This document shows, piece by piece, positions 48,829-59,160 of a stretch of DNA of 64,000 nucleotides. Location: positions 5,766,001 through 5,830,000 of the forward strand of contig OZ020492.1 in NCBI GenBank assembly GCA_963971405.1, written 5' to 3'. The first letter of the stretch is position 1. The number at the start of each line of letters is the position of its first letter. The notes beneath the pieces are model-generated. The model was not told the DNA's origin, did not search any database, and saw nothing but the letters and a program-made list of their open reading frames with translations. The translations under genes and the position numbers were made by a program. The DNA comes from Psococerastis gibbosa (lineage: Eukaryota; Arthropoda; Insecta; Psocodea; Psocidae).

Positions 48829-48842
48829 AAGGGGGGGGGGGG
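48829..48842 (+). repeat. Interrupted G tract of unit 8
   Basis: The G homopolymer found in every A half after GGATCTACG appears here as TCTTCGGGAA followed by G12. The corresponding uninterrupted tracts in units 1-7 are G14, G15, G16, G14, G21, G13 and G16 (near 18274, 22577, 26962, 31350, 35695, 40075 and 44449). Confidence 0.7.
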
Positions 48843-50659
48843 CTATGGGGCTATACACTGACAAGTGCCTCCTCCTTTTATGAGGTCTGAGACCGCCTCT
48901 GATTATTTTGAAAATTCTTTGAAATTCATCTTTTTTATTCGGATTTAATCATAGCCCCCTCCATGACAGTTTTAATTCTAGCAATTAACTGTTGTGCTTT
49001 TAATTAATGCATGAGTGAGAGTCAGTAAAGTTCTACTCTTAAAAGGAGTAATTATGTATATATGTGTATATAGTACATAGTATAGTATATAGCATATAGT
49101 AAATATCTGGGGATTTCTGTGGATGAACTTTATGGACATATTATTTCTAATTCTGTAAGTTATAATGTGAGAGAGAGTCAGTTCTACTTTCAATAGGGAG
49201 ATAATTATGTTTATTACAGCTTATTAAAAATTATTAGTGCAATAACACTGTGACATTTTCAAATTGGTCGTATAACCAGTATATATTGGTAAAATTAATG
49301 TCGTAACAAGAAATAATGAGGTGTATTATTAGGCAATTTGGCCATATTGTCGTTGTCACAAGAAATTAATATGCCTTATATTTGGTTTTTATTTGCTTCG
49401 GCCTTGAATTTAATGAGGACCTATGTAATATTAAATTTGTTTGCGTTCAACACTTTATGATTGCACTGATTATATAGCTTTTTTTCATTCATATTTAGGT
49501 TTAAGTGAGGCCTTAAGTGAGCCGGGATCTTTTGCAAATTACATTTAACAGCTATTTCGGTGATATATCCGCATCATTACTAAAGAGAAAAACCATCAGA
49601 AACATAATATGTAAGAAGCACAAAGAGTCAACCCGTACATGCCTTCCGATTCATCAAAATTAGTATTAGTATAGGTAGCGAGATAGCTTATGAGAGATGT
49701 TCAATGGCAAATAATTGACCTATGATTAAATTTTCGGCTACTATACAGTTTGCAAAGCAGTGAGGCATGAATTAGCAATAATTTCCTCAAATATCGGTAC
49801 TAGGCCTACGTCTTTTTCCAAATCGAAATTTATCCTTGTTCTCCGCGTCTTGGTAACACAAAGCGTGTAAATCCGATGCAATTTCAATCATTTCGTAAGT
49901 TATAAAGCTTTTTTATAATAGGCTAACGTATACATAAGAAAGCAAAATGCAAAGAGGGTGGGTTGAAGTTGGAAATTGGAAGTATGAGGGAGAATCGTAA
50001 GTGAGGGTAAGTGAGGGAAAAGAATCCCTCGGGGGACAATTATGTTTATTATGAACATCGACGCCACAAGAGAATGGCTGTCTCCATTTTATACCCTTGA
50101 GCAAAAATGGTTGGAGGGGCACCAAATTATACACCCCCCCCCCCCGGTTACGCCTCTGATTATATTGGCAAATTATTGCAATTCATCACTTTTATTCGTA
50201 CTTAATATTACCCCCTCCTTGGTCACTCAATTTGGGGTGTTTAATACTCCAAAATAACGTCTAAAAGCATTATTCCTCAATAACGGCACCAACTGAGGGG
50301 TAATCTGTTGGTCTGACCTATCTAGAATTTATCTCACCTCTAGTAACGTCAGGTGGACAACCCTTTCCCCCTCCCGATGAGCTTCAAGATATGTAGGGGG
50401 CGCGGTCCCCTTACCGTGAAGTGGATAACTAGTGTTTGGCTTAATTTAAGTTATGACCATTTTTAAGACTAGAGCAGTATAACAACAAAGAGAGTACACA
50501 AACATTATTTTGCAACAGCTTGTTAAGCAGAAAGCACTTTGCTTCGAAAATTTTCTCTCGTTTTAAATCCTTCGAAAGTATTCCGAAGTTAGCAACTACA
50601 AAAAATTAATTATCACTTAACTTGAATTAATGTGCATTATGATTTTACAAAGTTTCTCC

Positions 50660-53400
50660 GACCGTAATCAAATTAGTATTAGTAGGTAGCGAGATAGCTA
50701 ATGTGAGGTGTTCAATGGCAAATAATTTTCCTATTGTTAAATTTTCGGCTACTATACAGTGTGCAAAGCAGTGAGGCGATAATTTCTTCAAATATCGGTA
50801 CTAGGCCTACGTCAATTTCAAAACAAAATTTATCTTTGGTTCTTGCTACCACAAAGCACGTAAATCCGCTAAAATTTCAAAGATTTCTTAAATTATAAGG
50901 CTTTTTCATAATAGGCTAACGTATAAATAAGAAAGCAATAAGCTAAGAGGGTGGGGGAGATGTAGATGTTGGAAATTGGAAGTATGAGTGAGTATCGTAA
51001 CAGAGGGAAAGGGAGGGAAAAGAATCCCTCGGGTATGGTGCATGCAGTGGTCAGCGTCAAGGTGGGACTAAGATGCGAATCCTGTTCCCGTATATTCTTT
51101 TCCTTGTCATTCTTTCTATCATTCCCAGACTGAAGAGGATTTCTTCAATTCATCTTTTCTATTCGTATTTAATCTTACACCCTCCTTGGTCACTCAATTT
51201 GGGGTGTTTTATTCTCCAAAAAAACGTCTAAAAGCATTATTTCTCAATTACGGCACCAACTGTGGGGTAATCTGTTGCTCTGACCTATCTAGAATTTATG
51301 TCACCTCTAGTAACGTCAGGTGGACAACCCTTTCCCAACCCGTACGTGCCTTTTGATTCATCAAAATTAGTATTAGTAGGTAGCGAGATAGCTAATGTGA
51401 GGTGTTCAATGGCACTTAATTTTCCTATTGTTAAATTTTCGGCTACTATACAGTGTGCAAAGCAGTGAGGCAATAATTTCTTCACATATCGGTACTAGGC
51501 CTACGTCATTTTCAAAACAAAATTTATCATTGGTTCTTGCTACCACAAAGCACGTAAATCCGCTAAAATTTCAAAGATTTCTTAAATTATAAGGCTTTTT
51601 CATAATATTCTAAAATGGCTCGACGCCACATGAGAATGGCTTTCCCCATTTTATATACGAGTCAACCCGTACGTGCCTTCTGATTCATCAAAATTAGTAC
51701 TAGTAGGTGGCGAGATAGCTAACGAGAGGTGATCAATGGCAAATAATTTTCCTATGGATAAATTTTCGGCTATTATACAGTGTGCTAAGCAGTGAGGCAA
51801 TAATTTCATCAAATATCCGTACTAGGCCTACGTCATTTTCAAAACAAAATTAATCCTTGGTTCTTGAGGTTCTTGAGTGAGGGAAAGTGAGGGAAAAGAG
51901 TCCCTCGGGTATGGTGCAGTGGTCAGCGTCAAGGTGGGACTAAGATGCGAATCCTGTTCCCGTATATTCTTTTCCTTATCATTCTTTCTCTCATTCCCTG
52001 ACTGAATAGGCTTTCTTCAAGGTTAAATAGGTGTCACCACTATTACCAGGCGCGGGGGATGGGGGGGGGGGCTATGGGGCCATACACTGACAAGCGCCTC
52101 CTTCTTTTTATGAGGCCTGAGGCCGCCTCTGATTATTTTGACAATTCTTTGCAATTCATGTTTTTTATTCGGATTTAATCTTAGCCCCCTCCATGACAGT
52201 TTTAATTCTAGCAATTAACTGTTGTGCTTTTAATTAATACATGAGTGAGAGTCAGTAAAGTTCTACTCATAAAAGGTGTATTTATGTATATAGGTATGTA
52301 TATATGTGTATATAGTACATAGTATAGTATATAGCATATAGTATATATCTGGGGATTTCTGTGGATGATCTTTATGGACATACTATTTCTAATTCTGTAA
52401 GTTATAATGTGAGAGAGAGTCAGTTCTACTTTCAATAGGGAGATAATTATGTTTATTACAGGTTATTAAAAATTATTAGTGCAATAACACTGTGACATTT
52501 TCATATTGGTCGTATAAACAGTATATATTGGTAAAATTAATGTCGTAACAAGAAATAATGAGGTCTTTTATTAGGCTTTTATGGGCCTATTATTATAGCA
52601 ACTCATATAACTTATGTTCATTCTGCTTATTTTTAATAATTGCTGCATAATTTTGGCATTGGTTGTAAAAGGGCAATTTGGCCATATTGACGCTGTCACC
52701 AGACATAAAAATGCCTAATATTTGGTTTTATGTGCTTTGCAAATCACGGTTAACAGCTATTTCGGTGATATCTTCATCATCATATAAGAGAAACACCATC
52801 AGAAACATAATATGTAAGAATCACAACGAGTCAACCCTTACGTGCCTTCCGATTCATCAAAATTAGTGATAATAGGTAGCGAGATAGCTAATGAGAGGTG
52901 CTGAATGGCAAATAATTGTCCTATGGTTAAATATTCGGCTGCTATACAGTTCGCAAAGCAGTGAGGCATGAATTATCAATAATTTCGTCAAATATCGGTA
53001 CTAGGCCAATGTCTTTTTTGAAAATGAAATTTATCCTTGGTCCCTGGTACCTCAAAGCGCGTTAATCCGTTGAAATTTTTAAGATTTCTTAAATTATGAA
53101 GCTTTTTCATATTAGGCTAACGTATAAATAAGAAAGCAATAATCTATGAGGGTGGGGGAGATGTTGGAAATTGGAAGTATGAGGGAGTATCGTAAGTGAG
53201 GGAAAAGAATCCCTCGGGTTTGGTGCAGTGGTCAGCGTCAAGTTGGGACTAAGATGCGAATCCTGTTCCCGTATATTCTTTTCCTTATTATTCTTTCTCT
53301 CATTCCCTGACTGAAGAGGCTTTCTTCAAGGTTTAATAGTTGTCACCACTATTGCCAGGCACGGATCTACGGGGGGGGGGGGGCTATGATGGCTATACCC
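50660..53400. repeat. Scrambled right edge of the array
   Basis: Array fragments are joined in non-standard order. At 50660 the pre-gene sequence (ACAAAGTTTCTCC) jumps to A-half sequence (AAATTAGTATTAGTAGG), deleting what would be a ninth gene. At about 51148 an A-half end joins a B tail. At about 51337 a B tail joins AACCCGTACGTGCC. At about 51658 and 51870 further joins occur. Fragments of the A-half spacer block occur four times. The left-over frames (51285-51485, 52023-52214, 52208-52435) are chimaeras or repeat frames, not genes. No peptide exon is present. Confidence 0.75.
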
Positions 53401-54290
53401 CCCCCCCCCCCATCAGGTTCTGGTTTTACATTAATTTTAACTATACAGCTACAAAATGCAATGCCTCTATATTGCCACTCAACATATAAAAATCATAAAT
53501 CCAAGTATAACCCCTTTATTTCAGATAAATAATGAGATTACTCGTGACTTCGTGGTATTTCATTTTAATAAACAAAAAATAACAAAAACTTAGAGTTTTA
53601 GAAAAACTTGTTATAACAACCCGAATTAGTAAAACCCAAATAATCGTTAAGAAATTAACTTTGTCTAAGAAACCCACTTGTGTTAGTATAAAACCCTGAG
53701 CGCTTTCGGCAAGAACTGCCATCTACAGAGGGAAACCCACTAGCACAGTTACACCTTATCTGCGATTTGTTATTTTTTGTTTACCTTTATTTCAGCTCTA
53801 TTTTTCAAAGAATTTTCGCTGGGCTCCCCTTGCGCACAATTATATTAATTCCCTGTACCATAGAAACCTTGTTGTTGTTTTAAAAATGCGTAAAACCCCA
53901 ATATTTCAGCCCTATTTTAAGACATTTTCCCGGGGGAGATCCTCGGGCCCCTTTTCATATCTTCCGAACCCTCTGGCTCGTGCCCAAACGACACTTAGGT
54001 CATTAATTTAAAAGCTGCGTACGACTGTGAGAACGGCGTTCACCATTTTATACTCTTTTGCAAATATGGTTGGAGGGGCGCACCGGACAGGTTTCTTTTC
54101 CAAAAAGCTAATGGGTGTTGTGCAAAAAACGTTTTTTTGAAAATATTAAAAAAAATTCACGATCAAATGAATTGCATGCCCTGCCATTATTACTGTGTGG
54201 TAATGTGTTGGTCTGACCTATCTTTAATTTTTCCCACCATCAGTGACGTCAGGTGGACACCCCCCCCCCCCAGATATCCGAAATTCAACC
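53400..54290. other. Gene-free transition zone
   Basis: AT-rich sequence with poly-C (53397-53411) and C10-12 tracts and two array-related fragments: GGTTGGAGGGGCGCACCGG near 54070, and TGTGGTAATGTGTTGGTCTG near 54195. The latter also occurs at the left edge (13360) and in every B tail. It is thus a dispersed repeat present on both sides of the array. Confidence 0.5.
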
Positions 54291-54303
54291 ATAGGAAAAT
54301 TAT

Positions 54304-54722
54304 TTACCATGAAATTACTCATTTTCTCCATCTACAAATTGATAAATTGGAAAGCATGTTCGAGTATACTCGGACCGGTTCTTTGGAATCGGTGCCTGCT
54401 GGGATAGAGAAAATTGTGAAAGTAGCCAGTGGACAAGTTTCTATTAAATGCCCACTGAGAATCACAGAGATGGGAAATTCACTATTAAAATTAATCGCAT
54501 TAAAATTTCATGGTTCACTTGCTACGGGAAACTTCAACCATTCAAAGCACGCCTTGTACTCTTCCAAACAACAACAAACCCTGTAAGGCGTGTACTGATT
54601 GGTCCAAAAGACGTGCCAATTGGTCGAAGTTTTTAAGCTTTTCGTGGGATTGCTGTAAATTACAATCCGTACCTATATTTTGGAAAAGCAGCCAATTGGG
54701 ATGGTCTGGAGAGGAAACTTAG
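54304..54722 (+). other. Unidentified, possibly decayed coding stretch
   Basis: Overlapping open frames here (ending at 54586, 54636 and 54722) are less AT-biased than their surroundings. One reads SLESVPAGIEKIVKVASGQV and then, in a shifted frame from 54448, GKFTIKINRIKISWFTCYGK and NPVRRVLIGPKDVPIGRSF. These have the look of a globular domain broken by frameshifts. I could not match it to a family. It may be a pseudogene fragment, an exon, or chance. Confidence 0.25.
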
Positions 54723-54851
54723 TGTAGTGGTTGTCCACTAGATGTCTAGTTGTCGGGAGAAGTCGCCGATCTTAGTCAGATTAGATGTTGGTGTTGATTA
54801 TGTGTTAAAAAGTGATTGATATGTTATTAAAATGTTTCCACAAAAATAATT

Positions 54852-54857
54852 TTTATT
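54852..54857 (-). terminator. Candidate poly(A) signal of the repetitive secreted protein gene
   Basis: AATAAA on the minus strand about 300 nt after the stop codon. It is the clearest hexamer in that interval; usage is unproven. Confidence 0.35.
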
Positions 54858-55110
54858 TTTATCGTGTATACATACAACCATTGATTCAATGATACTACTC
54901 ACCCTTTTTTAAAAGTTACTTGTATTTAAGCATAGGTAAAAAAAAGTATTTGCCGGGTCAGAATACAGAACAATTATAATAGAAACATAGGTAATTATTA
55001 GTTTGATAGGCATATGCCGCGTCGATTAGCAGAATTAGAAATAGAGTTAGGCCTCCAATTCCTTCAGACGCCACGTATGGTCGTTTGGAGGCAACAACTT
55101 GGGTACTTAC

Positions 55111-56103
55111 TTGAATTATATTGTACTGCTTTTCAGTGCCGTTCATCGTAGAAACTTATCGTGAACCTGCTGCAGGCCCTTCGGTACCTTGAGTACCCGC
55201 TGCAGGCCTACCCACTGCCGGCCGTTGGGTCTCCAATGAAGGCCCTTGAGCGGGTTGAGCAACCGCCGCAGGCCCTTGGGTACCTTGAGTACTTGCTACA
55301 GGCCCTTGGTTTCCCACTGCAGTCCCTGTGGTACCCGATGCAGATCTACCCGCTGCCGGCCCTTGGGTCTCCGATGCAAGCCCTTGAGTGGGTTGAGCAA
55401 CCACCGCAGGCCCTTGGGTACCTTGAGTACTTGCTACAGGCTCTTGGTTTCCCACTGCAGTCCCTGTAGTACCAGATGCAGGCACTTCAGTGCCTTGAGA
55501 ACCCGCTACAGGCCGTTGGGGGCCATGAGTAACCGCTGCAGGCCCATGGTTCCCCACTGCAGGCCCTTGGCTCCCTTGTAGAACTTCGACGGGCCCTTGG
55601 ATACCTTGCGTACCTACTGCAGACCCTCGAGCCCCTTGTATACCCATTGCAGGCCATTGGTAAGCCAACGCAGGCCATTGGTCACCCAATGCTGTGTCTT
55701 TTGTACCCACTGCAGGCGCTTGGGCCCCTTGTGCGCCCATTGTAGGAACTTGGCCACCAGTACTTGGATTATTGTTCCCTGCAGCAACAATAGGATAGTT
55801 TTGGTTCCTTGTATTATCTACCGCAGGCCTGGTATTTCCGCCGGCCGGGTTCCCAGTTCCTGGTTGGTAACTTGCAGTATTTCCAGTAGTAGGTCCATTT
55901 GCGCCTGCATTTGTTCCAAGTCCTCTCCTAAGGGTGTGGCATGGTAGACGAATCAAATCCGACATGCCTTCCAAAAAACTTTGAAAAGGCCCAGTGAGGA
56001 GTTCGGTAAATGGGGTTGCGTCTACGGGATTTCCGAGAAGTGATATCAAGCTGATTGTCCATAAAATGATTCCCATTTTCGCTTTCATCGTTGTATTCCT
56101 AGG
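55111..56103 (-). CDS. Secreted repetitive Gly/Ala/Pro/Gln/Thr-rich protein
   Basis: The CDS is 55156..56088 (310 codons). The exon probably begins after acceptor TTTATTTATTTTATAG at 56104, giving a 15-nt leader, so a 5' non-coding exon lies upstream. A donor GTAAGT at 55110-55105 would make a 3' UTR intron 45 nt past the stop. The N-terminus is a signal peptide (MKAKMGIILWTISLISLLG, cleavage likely near NPVDA). It is followed by a short non-repetitive domain (TPFTELL...LIRLPCHTL, one Cys). From about residue 60 the protein is low-complexity repeats of the type QGPAVGTQG. A 46-residue block starting ASGTTGTAVGNQ is duplicated in tandem (138-bp period). This suits an extracellular mucin-like, cuticle or silk/adhesive-type protein; the exact role is unknown. 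Overlapping + strand frames are shadows of the repeat. Confidence 0.7.
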
Positions 56104-56205
56104 CTATAAAATAAATAAATGAAATGCTTCATTTTTCAATGAACATATTTTTTAAAAGTAAAACCAATGCAGATAATTAGGGAAAGAAAAACATGAAAAA
56201 CTGGA

Positions 56206-56280
56206 GTGGGATTAGAACCCGAGTCCTCACCTTACCCGAGAAGTGAGTGTATCGACCTTTACTCAATTACTCATGTAGTT
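56206..56280 (-). repeat. tRNA-like module 1
   Basis: B-box-perfect GGGTTCTAATCCC on the minus strand (56208-56220), preceded by GAGTAAAGG and TTCTCGGGTAAG, at tRNA-like spacing. No foldable acceptor stem is evident. Pseudogene or SINE head. Confidence 0.4.
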
Positions 56281-56504
56281 GACTATATTGGAATGGGAAT
56301 AATTTAATCTAGGTGCTGTGGCAGCCGTCGCTTGAAGTACCAAGTTAACATATTCCCAGGGTTACAAATGTAAACAGAACATTGTTTTTAAAAATAGCAC
56401 TTAGCGTTTTAACATTCTAAAAATTTGTTGTTCATACATTTTTTAACCATGGGAATTAGTTAACTTGTTACCTCATCCTACGGCAGCAGATGCATACAGT
56501 ATAA

Positions 56505-56890
56505 CTAAAGCCTACTGATATAAAGAAACAAATATTTTTTTCTCAAAACTAGGCAAAGAACGAAAATGGTGGGGCTTGACAATAAAAAATCGCAAAGTGC
56601 GATTCTTGTCTCACCCGGAAGATCGAGGTTCGGGACTCGAAATTTCAGGGAAATTTCCACCGGATAGGGAAAAGGCGGCTGCAGGGCATTTTGCTGACCA
56701 CAACTCCCGAATCGAGCAGTTGTCATGAAAGAGGAGAATTCTCGATCCGTCCTCGGGCCTAAACCGTGGATTGTCTTGCCACAGAACGTTTTGCTCAAGG
56801 GTACCATCTGCGAAGTCCAACATTCAAGTATATTCTTACTTATAAATAAATAAATAATGACTTTTTGTTCTATTACTAAGCGCAACACTC
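56505..56890 (-). repeat. Probable repeat with an AAATAA tail
   Basis: A 127-codon minus-strand frame spans this region, but it has no start context, signal or family similarity. The DNA contains a TTATAAATAAATAAATAATG tail-like tract near 56840, and the GC-rich body looks like a SINE or retro-copy. I reject the frame as a gene with moderate confidence. Confidence 0.35.
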
Positions 56891-56944
56891 AACTACGAAG
56901 GCCCGGGACCACCTGCTTTACATGCATGGACAGAAATGGTAGCA

Positions 56945-57010
56945 AGTGTAGGACTCGAACCAACAACCTATTGGGTGAAAGCTACAAATACGCTTACAGC
57001 GTTCACCTAG
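56945..57010 (-). repeat. tRNA-Glu-like module 2
   Basis: On the minus strand: GTGAACGCTGTAAGCG, then GCTTTCACCCAATAGG, then the B box GGTTCGAGTCC (56951-56961). The CTTTCACC arm is that of tRNA-Glu(TTC). The A box is imperfect (a GTAAG where AGTGG is expected). Confidence 0.5.
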
Positions 57011-57278
57011 TTTCGGTCGAGTGAACTAAAATCATTTTTACCTTGCCTAACAGATTTTTCTGAGACGTCTTGAATCGTTAATGTGAAGAACTTTACTGAA
57101 GAAAATGAACAAAATTGTTAGTGTTACGGCACATGACACAAGCTACATCTCACTCTGTGCTAATCTGTACATACGCTGAATTTCTGTAGAGATTGCAAAA
57201 ATTCAAAGACAGCACGAACTGCCAGACAAAGTAATTAGCGATCCCTCTCTTGCAGTCACGATGTTAGCTTTAGTCTTA

Positions 57279-57662
57279 GGCGCCCATTCCACCGACCGGC
57301 TAGGGCTATTTACAAAAACGATGACGTGGTAGCAGGCATTCAAGACTTAGGTGACGTTTCCACCGACCTCGCATTGCAGAATGCAAATGACATTGACGGA
57401 AATTAGAATTTTTCTTTTTATGTAAATCTATTAAAATGTTTCTACTTAACATATCCCATGACGCCATTTTTTAATTTTAGTTTGTTTGTTTGTGATTCTA
57501 CTGTATGATCATTGATCAATTTTAACTATGGCATAGAGGAAAATAAACATTTCCGTCAATTCTGCAATGCGAAGTCGATGGAAACCCCGCCTAAGTCTTG
57601 AATGTCTGCTACCACGTCACTGTTTTTGTAAATAGCCCTAGCCGGTCGGTGGAATGGGCGCC
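57279..57662. mobile_element. PIF/Harbinger-like MITE, copy 2
   Basis: 384 bp, flanked by TTA duplications (57276-57278, 57663-57665), with ends GGCGCCCATTCCACCGACC and its complement. The interior is inverted relative to the copy at 9003-9390 (AAAATGTTTCTACTTAACAT before GACGCCATTTTTTAATTT). The two copies differ by scattered substitutions and a few indels. Confidence 0.85.
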
Positions 57663-57794
57663 TTAAAATAATAAACAAAGCCTCTTTGGTTTACTTTACC
57701 TTGGTTGAGCTAGGGCTATAAAGCCCTCTCTTAAACTCAACAAGAAAGGAGCCTGCTTTACATGCCTCCGAAGCATAACCTGAACTGTAGCAAG

Positions 57795-57856
57795 TTAGGG
57801 ACTCGAACCAACAACATTTACAAAGATAATCACAGTCCTTACCACCAATCTACATG
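57795..57856 (-). repeat. tRNA-like module 3
   Basis: On the minus strand an A-box-like TAGATTGGTGG (57842-57852) and B box GGTTCGAGTCC (57799-57809) are followed by CTAACTTGCTACAG, resembling module 2 (CTACACTTGCTACC). They share a common downstream body, so modules 2 and 3 are members of one SINE family. Confidence 0.5.
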
Positions 57857-58164
57857 TTCTCAGATGCTTATTTACTCAGGAAAACAAAACGATTATCCAA
57901 GGCGAGTTTAAGCCTGAGAGCAGGAAGGGGTCGTAACTTTTTTGAATAAAGGCGCGCGAAATTGCGATTTTCTACAAAATCGCAAGGCTCCAAGCGGTCC
58001 TGTTACTAATGGACGGGGCGCCCCTAGACCACAGAGCTAAAAGGCTCAGCGTGTCTTCAAATATTCGTAAATAGTTTTTTCACTAATTTAAATTTGGCGA
58101 AAGACCTCACACAACGTTGAGAGGTGTTACAGCCTCCCCCCCCCCTCTACTATTAAAACGCCCA

Positions 58165-58262
58165 CCCAATGCCTTCGATGGCTTAGTGGTAGCTTGTTCG
58201 TACTTGTGCGAGTCTCTACACTTCATGCGATCGGTGACCTGTAGCATTGAATATATAACACT
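58165..58262 (+). mobile_element. SINE family S, 5' part
   Basis: TGCCTTCGATGGCTTAGTGGT carries an A box (TGGCTTAGTGG), followed by TTGTGCGAGTCTCTACAC and GACCTGTAGCATTGAATATA. The head matches the copy at 12119-12265. The ATTGAATATATAACACTATAG piece recurs inverted near 63704-63724. Confidence 0.55.
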
Positions 58263-59160
58263 ATAGAATGGTCACGACGGTCAAATATTGCAAGCAGGCT
58301 TTTCTGGTGAAATACCTACAAACTAGAAAAAAAGGTCGGACGTCCCGCTGGTGTCAGCCCATTGTGCAATTCGTCAGGGTCCAACTCGTCACATCTTTAC
58401 CAGGGACGGTCTAACTACCCTCACCATGCAATACTCTCACTTTCTTCCTGCCCCTTCAATTGGCTGCCTATTTTAATTATGGCCAGTGGTATATACTGTA
58501 TATATTTTATTTTATTTGACCTGTCATTGTACTTCTGCTCAGCATAGGCTTTCCAACAATAGCTTATTTTAGAATTGCAGATGATTTAATTAGGCTTAAT
58601 GATCTACGGTAAAATATTAAATCTACCTATTATTACTTTGAAGCCGTATATGACAGCTCCTTCAAATTCAAATTGGAATAATGCTAAGGCGGCTGTTCCA
58701 CTGGTCAAGTATACTTCGAATTTGATTTTGTCATGGACGGAAACTCTTCAATGATGCTTTATTAATTTTTACACCCCATTCCACTGGTTTTCAACAATTG
58801 ATCATTTTTGTTTTCAATTTTTTCCAAATTTGTAAGTTTGCCCGCCGTCTTTCTCAAAAAACTCCAAAAAAACGTTTAAAAAATTATTTCTCAAAAGCGG
58901 CTCCAACGATTTCTTTTAAATTCACATATATTGTAGCCGATATGAATGTTAATAAAATGCGGGAGGTCGCTTGCCCCAAGATAGTTTGCTTCTGGGGGTA
59001 AAAAATAAAAATAAAAAATTTAAGGAAAAATGACTATAACAAATAATTTTCGATGATTTATACTTTCAGACATGTTTGAGGTGTTACATTGAGTAACGAA
59101 CCCGGACAGGTTGCTTTCCCAAAAAAATATTTATTTTTGTGCAAAAAAGTATTTTTTTAA

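Larger units (their letters stand above)
13340..53400. repeat. Tandem gene array, about 4.3-4.4 kb period, dimeric higher-order unit
   Basis: Using the peptide-gene stop codons as anchors (16053, 20396, 24702, 29090, 33474, 37815, 42189, 46566), successive periods are 4343, 4306, 4388, 4384, 4341, 4374 and 4377 bp. Near-identity extends over whole periods including non-coding DNA. Each period has an A half (gene, promoter, G-tract repeat) and a diverged B half without the gene. For example, 16690-16850 aligns with 18490-18675, but in B the first exon and TATA box are missing between TTTATTA and GCTTATTAAAAATTAT. Both halves contain a T1-like end (AACGTATAAATAAGAAAGC or AACGTTTACATAAGAAAGC). 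The left edge (13.3-15.3 kb) is an incomplete unit. The right edge (after 50660) is scrambled. Confidence 0.9.

Noticed and set aside
13340..53400. Satellite-only or CRISPR-like interpretation of the array
   Set aside because: Period is about 4.3 kb with genes, introns and promoters; there are no short repeats with unique spacers.
55161..55947. Plus-strand frames of 102-116 codons antisense to the repetitive secreted protein
   Set aside because: Shadow frames of the 27-bp-like repeats; no start context, signal or splice sites.
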